From Ceratopteris richardii (Eukaryota; Streptophyta; Polypodiopsida; Polypodiales; Pteridaceae), in NCBI GenBank assembly GCA_020310875.1, contig CM035420.1, positions 188,267,880 through 188,331,879 of the forward strand: a DNA stretch of 64,000 nt, given 5' to 3'. Below, piece after piece: positions 10,640 to 21,483 of the stretch. How positions within the stretch are numbered: the first letter of the stretch is position 1; each line of letters opens with the position of its first letter. The notes beneath the pieces were generated by a model. It saw only the letters and a program-made list of their open reading frames with translations, had not been told where the DNA came from and did not search any database. The position numbers and the translations under genes are program-made.

Positions 10640-12230
10640 CAAAGAAGAAATTGTAAAATCACAAAAGTATCAAATATTGGCCGGAAGTATGTACAAGCAA
10701 GACACCGAGGGCGTATTAGCTTGTTGTGTCGAGGACGATGAACATACTAGTTGGTTGCAACAAGCCCATGAGGGATTGCTGGGAAATCACTACTCTAAAC
10801 AACGAACATTGCAGAATCTAAAACGTTTAGGAGTGTATTGGCCTAGCATGGACAAAGAAATACAAGAGTGGATCCAGAATTGTCCAGTGTGCCAGAAGAG
10901 ACCCCCAGTGGAGCATGCCACTCTTTATCACGTGTCATTAATTCCAGATTGGAGCACTCCACTGGTAGAATTTATGAGATCAGGAATACTAACGAACAAG
11001 GCTAGTCTATCAAGAAGAAGAAGCATGGAGCAAGAGGCTCAAGACTATGCCTTAATAGGAGACAACCTATATCGAAGAGGCAAGGATGGTTACCTAAGAC
11101 TGTGCGTTCATGAATCAGACTATTTGAAAGTCTTAGAAACCGCACATAGTAGTGTTGCAGGTGGACATTTTGGGCCTGACCGAGTAATTAAGACCATTTT
11201 ATTCTCAGGACTTTGGTGGCCCACTCTTCATATGGATGCACATACTTATGTGAAGAAATGTGACACATGCCAACGTGCCCAATATCCGATAAGAAAAGAC
11301 GAGATGCCTTTAAGGCCAATGATGGGAGGACGTGCATTTTCAAAGTGGGGTATAGACTTTGTTGGTCCTATTAACCCCCCAGCTAGAAACTCCCATGCAG
11401 AATACATTATTGTAGCCACAGATTACCTTACAAAGTGGGTGGAAGTAAAAGCCACAACGAGAATGATGCTCAAACGACGGCCAAGTTTTTATTCGAGAAC
11501 GTGTTCACCAGATACGGATTACCAATAGAGTTGGTCAGTGATAGAGGTACGCACTTCTTGAATGAGGTCATTGAAAATCTCCTTCAAGAATTCATGGTGA
11601 TACACAAGAAGTCTGCACCTTATCACCCACAAGCCAACGGACAAGCCGAGAGCACGAATAAGATCCTATGTAACGTGTTGACGAAACTTGTAAATAATAA
11701 ACGCTCTGATTGGGACAAACAACTTCATCATGCTATTTGGGCATACCGAGTTGCCTACAAAACGGTACTCAATGCTACCCCATTTCAGATGGTCTTTGGA
11801 CAGAATGCTGTGCTACCATTGGACTTCCTAATCCCAGCCTTGAAAGTAGCACAAGAGCATGAGTGGAATGGACATGAGTTGTCTTCCAGGATCTTTGATC
11901 TAGAACGCTTAGGTGAGACGAGGCTACGGGCAGCAGCAGGCATTTATGCTGCAAAGAAAAGGCAAAAGGCATACTTTGATGCCCATGTAAAGGATAAAGG
12001 ATTGAAGGAAGGAGATCTAGTGCTGGTTTATACGCTAAAGCAACATGCCCGCAAATTGGAGAAACGAGGATATGGACCCATGATCATTAATAGACTCTCC
12101 ACTAGCGGTGCAGTGCAATTGGCCACTTTAGAAGGTGATATCCTACCAAACTATATTAGTGGATGCCGAGTCAAATTATATCAAGAACCTCTTACAGAGG
12201 AAATGCTCATGAGACTCAATACCGCTAAGA
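10640..12230 (+). pseudogene. Element B integrase with two HHCC modules
   Basis: Two copies of a zinc-binding HHCC module precede the catalytic core. Module 1 (about 10655-10905) has HEGLLGNHYSKQRTL and CPVCQKR. Module 2 (about 11040-11285) has AHSSVAGGHFGPDRV and CDTCQRAQ. Each is preceded by a similar stretch ending in a Y-x-x-x-x-G-x-L/M-Y-type motif. The core begins at about 11340 (KWGIDFVGPINPP) and holds the DDE pattern with SDRGTHFLNEV and HPQANGQAEST. A GPY/F-like end (RGYGPMII) lies near 12065; no chromodomain is seen. Integrase would insert the DNA copy into the genome. Module 1 is the unusual part. Confidence 0.88.
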
Positions 12231-12289
12231 AGCGAAAAGAAGAGGAGTTAAGGGTTAGAGAAGAAGCACAAGCAGAGGCTAGAGAGCGC

Positions 12290-13660
12290 ATCAGAAGAAA
12301 TAAGCTACGGCGGCTAGGCCTAGATGTCAACACAAAAGCTCCAAAATATCACATGGACATGTGCCAAAAATCGGGCATAACTACTTCTCAAATAATTGAT
12401 CGACGACCCTTTGTGACTATAGAGGTAGGACAAGGAAAGAGTGTAAGAACTGTGAGAGCACTGATTGACTCAGGAGCAGCAACTAGTGCAGTTAGACTTT
12501 CATACTGCCAGGACCTGCAATTGAACATCGAGCCCATAGAAGCCTATCTCATAGGTTTAGGAGGCGTGGAAACCCCTTGTTTAGGAGAGGTGGAACTTCC
12601 CATCTACCTTCAAGATGTTCCAATAAAAGTCAAGATGCTAGTGTGTCATGATGAGGACCTCACAGAGCCACTTGTCTTGGGTCAAGATTGGATTTACGAC
12701 CATGCTGTCAACTTGAACCTAAGAAGTCAACTTCTTCAAGTGTGGGTATATAATCAATGCATTACATTAGAATTGGAGAATCGCATGCCCACTGAAACTG
12801 ACACCACACACTCTCTTTGTTCCTCTAAGGCTAATCTTCTTGAACAAGATGTTGTAGATGTCAAAAGCTCTATGATCCAGACGGACGCAATCACGGAAGG
12901 ACAGTCGCAAAGTCAAGATGAACCTTCTTCTTGTCTTTTAAAGAGCAAAGCATCCACAGGAGCTCAACCTCAGAAGCAAGCAAAACAGTGCAAGACAGCC
13001 AGTCTATCAAATAGACAAAGAGCCTTCAAGAGCAAAGAAGTGTTGGGCATGACACAGATCTGGGTAAAGAAAGGAGTACAACCATCGATGCTGCCTCAAA
13101 GACTCCCACCCAACCAGATCGACCATGGCAACAGAAGGACCAAACACCCACGACAGGCTCAAACACGAGAAATCCAACTACTTTGGGTACCGAAACAATC
13201 GATGAAGGCCGACCACAATAAGGTACAAATTTGGGTGCCTAAAAAATTAGCTACAGCTCAACACGGGCGATTACAGATGTGGGTACCCAAGAAGCTCTTA
13301 CATACGCAACGGCCTATGCTCCCCACCATGCAAAAGGTCTCAACAAAGAAGCCAAGGAAAACAAAGGGTAAGAACAGAGCACAAAGACCAAAAGAAGATA
13401 AACTTAACCCTTCTACAAAAATAAGCAGGCACTCACCCAGGATATGGGTTTGGAAGCCAAAAGCACAAGCAACATCCACAGAACCAAGGGGTCAACCACA
13501 CTGGATACCAAAGTTTGGACAGCATCCAAAGAAGAACTGGCCTGAGGTGATCTCTACAGGGCCTAATACTATTCGGAAATGGGTTCCCATTAGGAGGATT
13601 ACATCATTTCGAGATCCAATCGACACCTCCAAACAAAGAATTCATCAAGTATACAAGTAA
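12290..13660 (+). pseudogene. Element B post-integrase region: second retropepsin and WVPK-repeat tail
   Basis: The frame continues past integrase. About 12400-12790 resembles a second aspartic protease: RALIDSGAATSAV at about 12452 and LVLGQDWIYDH at about 12672, the same pair of landmarks as a retropepsin. The remaining ~290 residues are basic, rich in K, Q and P, and carry about seven motifs of the form [IML]-W-V-P-K (near 13055, 13180, 13230, 13278, 13443, 13500 and 13578). Element D keeps both parts (46010-46390 and after), so this is a family trait. Function is unknown. Alternatives are an accessory nucleic-acid-binding protein or a domesticated host protease. Confidence 0.75.
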
Positions 13661-14627
13661 CATCAAAAGCCTCGACCAGCAGCAACCATGTGCCTTTGGC
13701 ATAACCAAGTTGTTTGCACCATTCAGGTCATGCATTTCCAAAGTATGCATCAATATAGGGCCACCTTACATGGCCGTGCATAGACACAATTGAGAAATCC
13801 CAGGCACATGAGACACAATTTTCACATGCAAAATATGTTATTGATACTAACCTCTTTCTTCTTGTTTAATGCCATCGTGTTCCAAAAAAAAAAAAAAAAA
13901 CTATGTGCTTGAAAGTGCTCATCAGCGAACTTCGAGCAAGGACATCCCTCAACAAAAAGGACAAGCCGACGGTCAAACATCATGAGGGAACCACAACACG
14001 AAGAGATGAAGATCAACGGACCCTTCACCATGGTAAGACGTGTATGTTTCAACAACACTATAACCATGATAGATTAGGAAACCTCTTCGTCAGCATACCC
14101 TTGAGCACTTAGCTCAAGACCCAATCTCTTGCACCATACTTCTTGCCATGCATTATCCAAGTACGCATACGTAGGGCCACATTACAAGGCCATGCACAAG
14201 GCACATAATTTGTTCAACCCAGGCACTAATGCACTTAACCATCATCCATTATGGGTTACAAGTACTTGGCACAAAAACTATGAAAGCCATCTTTGGAAGA
14301 ATCAGAGGACATCACGGTGACCACTACAAGAACAAGGGAGCCATCCACCACCGAGAGTTGCTCACAATCAACATTGACCACATCCTTTGAGCAGCTAGCA
14401 GTTTTGGAAAACTCACAAATGCACCACCCAGATGGAATACAAGGCAGAAGTACGTACAAAGGGACTACAAACTGCAAGAGATAACAGTGGCAAAGTGAAG
14501 AACCAGACAAACGACCAGGATACATTGGGAAGAGGGATCGCCCCTGTTGGACGCAAAGGACGCTACCTCTCAACGTACTACATGGAACGACCACTACAAC
14601 AAGGGTCTGTCAGGGACGACAGACTCA
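13661..14627 (+). other. 3' noncoding region of element B
   Basis: About 1 kb with no convincing frame. It contains a diverged direct repeat: about 13722-13810 and about 14143-14240 share a pattern of CCATGCAT, GTA-GCAT, TAGGGCCAC, AAGGCC-TGCA and CCCAGGCAC. There is an A-tract at about 13885-13902. Element D matches only the first few bases of this stretch. Confidence 0.6.
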
Positions 14628-14640
14628 AGAGGGGGGGGAG
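14628..14640 (+). other. Polypurine tract of element B
   Basis: AGAGGGGGGGGAG ends directly at the 3' LTR. This is the standard position for the plus-strand DNA primer. Confidence 0.9.
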
Positions 14641-15266
14641 TGTTGAAGCTCAAGATCAAGGACAAAGAATGGAAGTGCATCAAGGAGGTGGACACACAAG
14701 AAGAAGGAGCAAGTAGGGAGCTCCAAGAAGCACCTGTCAAATTTTCAGAAGAAATCCCTACAAAAATAGTGATTTTTATCACTAAAAACCATTGTAAATA
14801 CCATTTTCCATTTTTGTAACTCCATTTTGTTCAAGCCGAGGAGTCCTCGAGCTTGAGGAGTATTAGAACTACCATCCTACCAATTTTCATGATTTTTAGA
14901 CTCCGGTTGAGCCCCCAAATAAGCCCTGGAACCCATTTTTTAACTAGGCCGGACACTAGGTCTGGACAGGGCCAAAACCACTCAAAAACTATAAAAAGGG
15001 CTGGAGAGCTCATTTTTGGGGTTAGCTTGTTGTAGATTTCAGTTTTGTAAGAGAGCTCTTTGGTAATCGAAGCTTTCCATTGTTCCACTCTTTGCTCTTA
15101 CCTTGTGCGCGTGTGTGTGTATGTGTGTGCATGCTTGTGTGCTTTCACTCATGCACTTGTGCCATCACTTGCTCGCGGTCTTCATACCGGTCCTCACGTC
15201 TCCACGGATTGACATTTATGAGGTGTATCTCCTCACGTTGGTACTCACCATTGTGCTAGAGTGACA
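14641..15266 (+). repeat. Element B 3' LTR
   Basis: 626 bp with the same ends as the 5' LTR and about four differences from it by eye. It is followed by TTCCC, the right copy of the target-site duplication. Confidence 0.96.
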
Positions 15267-15271
15267 TTCCC
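15267..15271. repeat. Right target-site duplication of element B (TTCCC)
   Basis: Matches 1855-1859. The following bases continue element A's reverse-strand coding sequence. Confidence 0.93.
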
Positions 15272-15299
15272 CGTAAATAGATGGGATGTCTTGTGGGAA

Positions 15300-18200
15300 T
15301 TGGTCGTGTGCATCATCCACAAGTTCAAAGGGAGGGGCGACTTCACTTTCGTTATCCCATTTGTCTTCTTGAATCTCTCGTAGGAAGTCTGGTGCAAACC
15401 GATTCATAGAGGAAGAAGTGTCTGGCTCCGTAGAATTAGGCACATAAGCAACCTGAGAAGGAGGGCTTATTCTATCGTTGGCTCTCTCCTCGTTCTCATA
15501 GATGGCTGGAGCACAAGCTTCCTGGGGAGGATTACTTATTCTATTACTTTTCCGAACAGGCCCATACGCTCCCTGAGAAGGAATGTAGGCAACCTGTGGA
15601 GGTACGTAAGCTTTCGAGGGAGGCTCATCTGCCTTTTGGGGGGAAAGATAAGCTTCTTGAGGAGGCACGTGGGCTTCCTGAAGAGGCCGGCTTATCCGTT
15701 CTCTTGCCCTTTCCTTTCTTTGAGGGGCAGGTTCCTTTTCTGATTGTGTAATTAGCCTCTCTATTCTTTCTAAGGAGGGGAAGTTGTCTGGTTCAGTGGA
15801 ATTGGCCACATAAACTTCCGATGGGGGATGGGTCATGTTTTTGCTTGCTTTATCTCTTTCTTGATTTTTTTCATCCTTGGCAGATCTTGCAATTATGCCC
15901 TCTAACTTCTCTAGAAGTCCATCCAAGTGTAATTGCGTCTTGGCTGAACCCGAGTAATTGAAAAGGCGACTGGCTTCAAACATAGTCTGAGCCAATGCGA
16001 CCATTTTCGCGCACAGCTTGGTTCTTTCTATCTCTAGGTCAGCTCTAGGATAGCACTTGTCATGATCTGTGACGTTTGGCCCTTCTTGGATTCTGGCCTG
16101 ATATGCTTTAAGCATCATGTCTATGTCTTCAGGAGTGGGATCAGCTAATACTGATCCTACTCGGGGTGGTGGGTGGGTTACGTGGGGTGTCTTAGAGGGT
16201 GGAGGGATGGAGGGTGATGGGGATGGTAGCGGTGGGAATGTGTGAGAGTGCGGTTGAGATGTGATCTCTATGATTTTAGCCTTGGTTTCTCGTAGACTTT
16301 CCTCAAGTTCACTCATCTTCTTTGCCCATTGCCTTTTCATGCGTTCGCGGCTATCTCTCCAAGCTCTTGTTCTCTTTTTATTTTGGCTCTCAGTATCGCT
16401 AACGTCTGGACTCTTTTCCTTGCCTACCCCTTGGTTTTGCTGCACTGCTTGAGCTCTCGTGACTACCTGTACGGGTGCAGTGGAAGTGACACTTCCGCTG
16501 GAATCTACCACTAACCCAATAACATTGATAGGCGTGATTTTTGGCATATTATTGGGGTTCTTTGGGCAATCTCGTAAGAGATGCTCTTTTCCACAATCTT
16601 GGCAGAAGCCTTGGATCATCACTGACTGGTTTTGTGTAGGTGGAGGTAAGGGGCAATCACGAATGAGGTGATCTCCTTGGCATCTGTAGCACGGTCCTCT
16701 TGGAAATGGAGGTCTTACTTGCCTAGGTTGAGGCCTAGGGTTGGGGTTTGCATACATGACGTTTGTGTAATCTGACTCCCAACTAGGTTCATTTGGCTCT
16801 TCGCTGTAATAGGACTCACCATGTTCTAGAGACTGCATGTAGTATGCCTGGGGACTCTCAACAGGTGTAGAATCAAAGCTATGGTCACTCGGGTCACTTT
16901 CAGAAAGCAAGGGTGTTACAGGGACTATAGCTCTATTCAGGTTTTCTTCTGCAACAGCATACTTTACCGGAATCACATTAGCTGGGGCTGGGGGTTGTTG
17001 TGCTAGCACCGGCTGAGGCCTTTGTTGGTTTTGATATTGTGGTTGATAATGTTGTTGTGGCCTGCCATATGGCTGTGGAGGGTACTGGTTCTGGTATCTT
17101 CCCTGTTGAGGGTATGGCTGAGGGTAGGGTTGCCTAACCGCCTGCTTGTTGTATGGGCAATCTTGCGCAGTGTGATTGGTGTACTTCCGTTCTATGGTGC
17201 AGTACTGGCTACTAGGATTAACTTGGGGTTGAGCCATAATGGGACAGACGTTCGCCATGTGGTCGCCACCACAAGTATAGCATCTTTTCCCAGGAGCAAA
17301 CCTTGGGATTTGTTTGTTAGTGACACCTAACTTCTGAGCTACTTTCTCTGCCAGTTCCTCAATTGATGTGGATTGCGTGGAAGAGAGGTTAGAGGCACTA
17401 TCCGCGTCTTTGTATATCTTGGAAAGCTCTAACTCCTCCCCTAGGTTGTCCTCAATGTCAATACATATGCGTACACACTCTTCTATGGTCCTAGGGTCCT
17501 TCAAGTACACATAAGATCTCAATTTAGTACTTAGCAATCCATCCAGGAATAAAGCCACTTGTTTAGCTGGTGTGGGTAGCTCCGAGATAGGGCATCTTTC
17601 TAAGTATTGCCTAAATCTTCTTCCTGCAAGCCTCACGGTTTCTTGAGGGGTTTGCTTGAAGCTGTGAATCAGCGAGGAGGTATTATGCCTTATGCCACTC
17701 TTAGAGAATTCAATAATGAAAGCCTCTAGGAGTTGGTCAATGCTCCTGAACTGCCTCTCATTTAGTGGCTAAAACCATGTCAGGGCAGTGTTCCTAAGGG
17801 TCAGACCAAAGGCATTGTATTGCGTGAATAGATCCTCCACTTGTTCAGCTCTCAGGACCTGCCTAAACTCAGCCACATGATCATATGGATCTCCAGTGCC
17901 ATCGAAGTAGTTCTTCATGGACTTGACTAGCTCAGTCGGTCTCAAGGTTCTTGTGTGCTCTCTAGGTCGTGGTAGAGGGAACTCATCCGCGTTTCTTTGA
18001 TTCCTGTGAGCTCTAAGTATCTCAGGTTCTACTCTATTTGTTTCCGTCCTCGTTCTCTCTCTTCCCACTAGGTTGGCAAAGCTTACTTCTGGTCTATCTC
18101 TACTTCTGTCTCTTTGCATTCCATGAGCTTGGGATGTTCCAGCTCCAGGGTGACCATAGGATACATTCGATCTTGGTTGGGGGAAAACAAATTCACCTTT

Positions 18201-18953
18201 CCAAGTGTAAGCATGTCTATCATTTTGTGTCACCACAAAGATCCTCTCCGAAGTGTGATCTAAGTAGGTCACTCTGCCTGGGCTATCAGGATCCTTAAAC
18301 TCATAGATCATGATTGTTCCTATATCAGTTGGTTGATCAGGTTTATACCTCCAAAAGGCTTCGTCAGTTTCTCGATTGAGAAGCAAATCTATGCACTTGT
18401 TGTCTTGGGGAACCAAATCAGGTGTGATAATCCTAGTGAGAACAGATTTGCCTCGGGGTGTTCTAGGTTCTACTCCCATGTTTCCTTGTTCCAAGTCACC
18501 CAAGTCCGCTTCTGAGATTACATTTCCAAATTCATCTGTCCTATCTGGGTGACTGGTGACTACATATATGGTTCCTTCTTTGTCCAGGTATGCACCATTT
18601 TCAAACTTGACTGCTGGGTGCTCTAGTCCTATGGATTGATCAGGATTCTTAATCTGTACCACAGATCTTCCTAGGCCGTCCTCATAGATGCTAGCACCTA
18701 ATCGGTTGGTCCTAAGGTATTCCAACTGTGTTTTGTAAGGGCCTTCTACCCTGTGCAAGTAAGGCACTCCTGAACTTCCTGTAGGTCTGTCCATGCCTTG
18801 AGACATCTCTGACTCACTGGTCTCAGAGCTAGGGTAGTACGAGTGGTGGCTCAACTGTTGGGCCCAAGACCTAGCAGTGTGGTTAACGCTAGCCTCTGAA
18901 GATCTAAGGCTTTGTCTCTCCCTTACTAGATGTCGTCCTGATCTAAGGTTCAT
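15300..18953 (-). pseudogene. Element A gag region
   Basis: The likely eukaryotic start is the ATG at 18951-18953 (MNLRSGRHL); an open frame extends a few codons further upstream without an ATG. The capsid core is at about 17400-17970 (FDGTGDPYDHVAEFRQV). CCHC knuckles are CYTCGGDHMANVC (about 17245-17285), CYRCQGDHLIRDC (about 16650-16690) and CQDCGKEHLLRDC (about 16570-16610). A Q/P/Y-rich stretch lies between knuckle 1 and the other two. The region toward the protease includes several PPQ-A-Y repeats (about 15460-15680) that are fewer in B and C. The gene is broken. Confidence 0.85.
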
Positions 18954-20869
18954 ATGCCTATCTAAGTAGCCCAATTCTTTGCCCAGAGTACAACCTCGTT
19001 GCTGGTTACTTTATATTAGTCACTTGGTTCTTTTTAGTAATTTTATCGTGTTTAAGGTCTTGTCTGATATCACGTCGTCAGGAATATTTGAATGTTATTT
19101 CGCACTTACAGTTGATCGTTCCACGTTAAGTTCTTTCCCTTTAAAATTCTCGACAGTACAAGGATTATGCCCTTAGCTTGAGCTTGATAGTTTAGGTATG
19201 CTTCAACTTGATAGTTGCCTATCGTCGCCCTGACTTACTCCTACTTCTAATCGTTCTTAGCCTAAGCTAGGAATTGACGAAGAGGAGTCGAGAGTATTCC
19301 GACCTTTCTTGCTGAACCTTGCTCTCTAGTGCTCGAGAAGTTGATTCTCAAGCATGCGCAAAACCCTTGCTTGGACGCTCTCAATTGCTTCTCAATAGAC
19401 CTGCATCAGTCCCAAGATTAGCTCCAAGTTGACCTTTCAATTGACAGACAATTTATTTCAGACACTTTTTTAATGACCCTTGTTCCCCCTTTTGTGTTGC
19501 TAGAAATTTCCTCTAGAGCTCCCTTGGTGTTCCTACCCCTCCGTGTGTCAACTTCCAAATATCCTATCTGAAAATCAACACGTTATTCTTATAAAAAATA
19601 GTTGAGGGCGTGTAGTATATGCCACGAGTTTTCCGACAAGCCCTAGAGCTCAAAAAATGGATTTCGTATGAAAAAGTTATGACCGTTCAGGGTTTAGGGG
19701 GTTAACTAGACAAACAGAACCTTTCAGGGGTTTTAATGCATTTTTCTAAGGCCTTTGTAAGTGTATGAGTATTTGAGAGTGCAAATATGCCCAAAATTTA
19801 GCCTAAATTTCCAAAAATTTACCCCTTAATTTTTGCCGAAAATGTCTGTCTATCGCGATAGACGGTGTCTGTCGCGATAGACACAAACTATCGTGGGGGC
19901 TGTCTGTCACGATAGACGGTGTCTGACGCGATAGACGCTGTCTGTCGTGGATTTCTGTCTGTCGCGATAGACGGTGTCTGTCGCGATAGACGCTGTCTGT
20001 CGTCTGTCGTGATTTGGTCTGTCGCGATAGACGGTGTCTGTCGCGATAGACGGGGTCTATCGTGGATTTCTGTCTGTCGCGATAGACGGTGTCTGTCGCG
20101 ATAGACGCTGTCTGTCGTGGAATTTTTGTCTGTCGTGATAGACGGGGTCTATCGTGGATTTCTGTCTGTCGCGATAGACGGTGTCTGTCGCGATAGACGG
20201 TGTCTGTCGTGGAATTTCTGTCTGTCGCGATAGACGCTGTCTGTCGTGGATTTCTGTCTGTCGCGATAGACGCTGTCTGTCGTGGATTTCTGTCTGTCGC
20301 GATAAACGGTGTCTGTCGTGATAGACGCTGTCTGTCGTGGAATTTTGGTCTGTCGCGATAGACGGTGTCTGTCGCAATAGACTGAAAAAACGCAAATTTT
20401 TGAGAAACTTCTAGTGATTTAGAGTGCCCTAATGGTGTAGGTTACCGTGACAAACATGCATTCACAAAATTTTAAGTTTTTCTGTCTGTCGCGACAGACA
20501 GAGGTCGTCGTCCCGGGACCTGTGCAGAGTCTGTCGTACCTGCGCACACTGCTGGAGGAGGTGGTACAGCAAGTTCCTGCAACAAAAGCTCAAAAACACA
20601 CCAAAAACAGATAGCATGCAAGCTCTCTCTCGCTCTCTCTCACAATGAAATGAGGGAAATGAGGTGGGGGGTGTAATATGACCAAAAAACTGAAATTTTT
20701 TGTGGAGATGGAGATGGAGGTGGGAGATGGTGGAGATGATGATGGTGATAATGGTGATGCGAAAGTAAGGAAAAAATGAAGAAAAATTAAGAGAAAGAAG
20801 GATATTACCTATAACTCCAATGTCTCAACTCGACGTCTTACCATCACACGCTCGTCCTCGAAGCTCTCT
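18954..20869 (-). other. Untranslated leader of element A
   Basis: Read from the right: a conserved post-primer block, then TC-rich sequence, the tandem array (19845-20392), a conserved block with TTCATACGAAAT (about 19665-19700) and about 700 bp of unremarkable sequence before gag. The same order is seen in B, C and D. Confidence 0.75.
19845..20392 (-). repeat. Tandem array of CTGTCGCGATAGAC units in element A leader
   Basis: About 28 units close to 19 bp long, arranged in larger blocks of about 55-60 bp in which one unit reads CTGTCGTGGATTT. Most units hold GTCTGTCGCGATAGAC, and a perfect 16-bp palindrome is at 19848-19863. It is more regular than the array in B, suggesting recent expansion. 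Confidence 0.92.
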
Positions 20870-20886
20870 CCCCGGCAATGGCGCCA
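20870..20886 (-). other. Primer-binding site of element A
   Basis: The reverse strand reads TGGCGCCATTGCCGGGG directly downstream of the LTR, near-identical to B's site. Confidence 0.85.
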
Positions 20887-20893
20887 AATTTGG

Positions 20894-21483
20894 TGTCACT
20901 CTAGCACAATGGTGAGTACCAACGTGACAAGATTCACCTCATAATTGTCAATCCGTGGAGACGTGAGGACTAGTATGAAGACTATGAGCAAGTGAAGGCA
21001 CAAGTGCGTGAGTGAGAAGCACACAAGCGTGCACACACATACACACACACGCGCACACACGGCAAGAACAAGGAGAGGAACAATGGAGTTCTTTGCATTA
21101 ATCAAAAAGTCTCTTACATAAGCTCAATTCACCAACAATCTAACCCCAAAAATGAGCTCTCTAGCTCTTTTTATAGTTTTCTAACTAGCTTTGGTCCTGT
21201 CCAGACCTAGTGTCCGGCCTAGTTAAAAATTAGGTTCTAGAGTCTATTTGAGGGCTCAAACAGAGTCTAAAAATTATGAAAATTGATATGTCGCTAGTTC
21301 TAATACTCTTCAAGCTCGAGGACTCCTCGGCTTGCACAAAATGGAGTCTATTCTACCAAAAACGGGATTTACAATGTTTGTGTAGTGATTAAAATCACTT
21401 GATTTGTAAATAGTCCATGGAAAAAATGATTTGGCCTTGTTGCCGTATTGTGCATGACTCCTCTGTTGCTTTGTATGCCAACA
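20894..21483 (-). repeat. Element A 5' LTR
   Basis: 590 bp; on the minus strand it begins TGTTGGCATAC and ends GAGTGACA. The TG-rich tract appears as CACACATACACACACACG near 21035, and a TATA-like CTATAAAAAGAG lies near 21165. It is related to B's LTR but clearly diverged, mainly in the U3 part. Confidence 0.9.

Larger units (their letters stand above)
1860..15266 (+). mobile_element. Element B: Ty3/gypsy LTR retrotransposon inserted in element A
   Basis: A 13.4-kb element with both LTRs (626 bp each), a primer-binding site, a long leader with a palindromic tandem array, gag-pro-RT-RNase H-integrase, a post-integrase reading frame, a purine tract and a 5-bp target-site duplication. By eye the LTRs differ at about four positions (roughly 0.6%), so the insertion is recent. 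Despite that, the coding region is interrupted about three times and carries a small extra insertion, so the copy may have been mobilised in trans. It lies in opposite orientation inside element A. Order of domains and the primer site suggest the Athila/Tat side of Ty3/gypsy; no chromodomain is visible. Confidence 0.95.
15272..21483 (-). mobile_element. Element A, 5' segment (gag, leader, 5' LTR)
   Basis: Read on the minus strand, this is a 5' LTR (20894-21483), a primer site, a 1.9-kb leader with a tandem array, and gag running into the protease linker, where it is cut by element B. It is very similar to element C. The right edge is sharp: the LTR start TGTTGG lies at 21483, and beyond it element C's integrase frame resumes. 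A therefore inserted into C. The expected target-site duplication is TAGGG (21484-21488), with the other copy off-window. Confidence 0.92.

Noticed and set aside
6279-13660. An archaeal-type second RNase H between RNase H and integrase, as in some Tat elements
   Set aside because: The interval holds the extra HHCC module instead; I see no second set of RNase H motifs.
18954-18974. Starting the gag frames of A and C at an upstream TTG (also 29645-29665)
   Set aside because: A eukaryotic start is far more likely at the following ATG (18953 and 29644), which also corresponds to the ATG at 4139 in B.
19845-20395. CRISPR-like array
   Set aside because: The units are short, adjacent palindromic repeats without unique spacers of constant length, in a eukaryotic retroelement leader. 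There are no cas genes.
20057-20395. A 112-codon frame with a repeated RQRLSRQTEI-type peptide
   Set aside because: It is the translation of A's tandem array, with no independent support.
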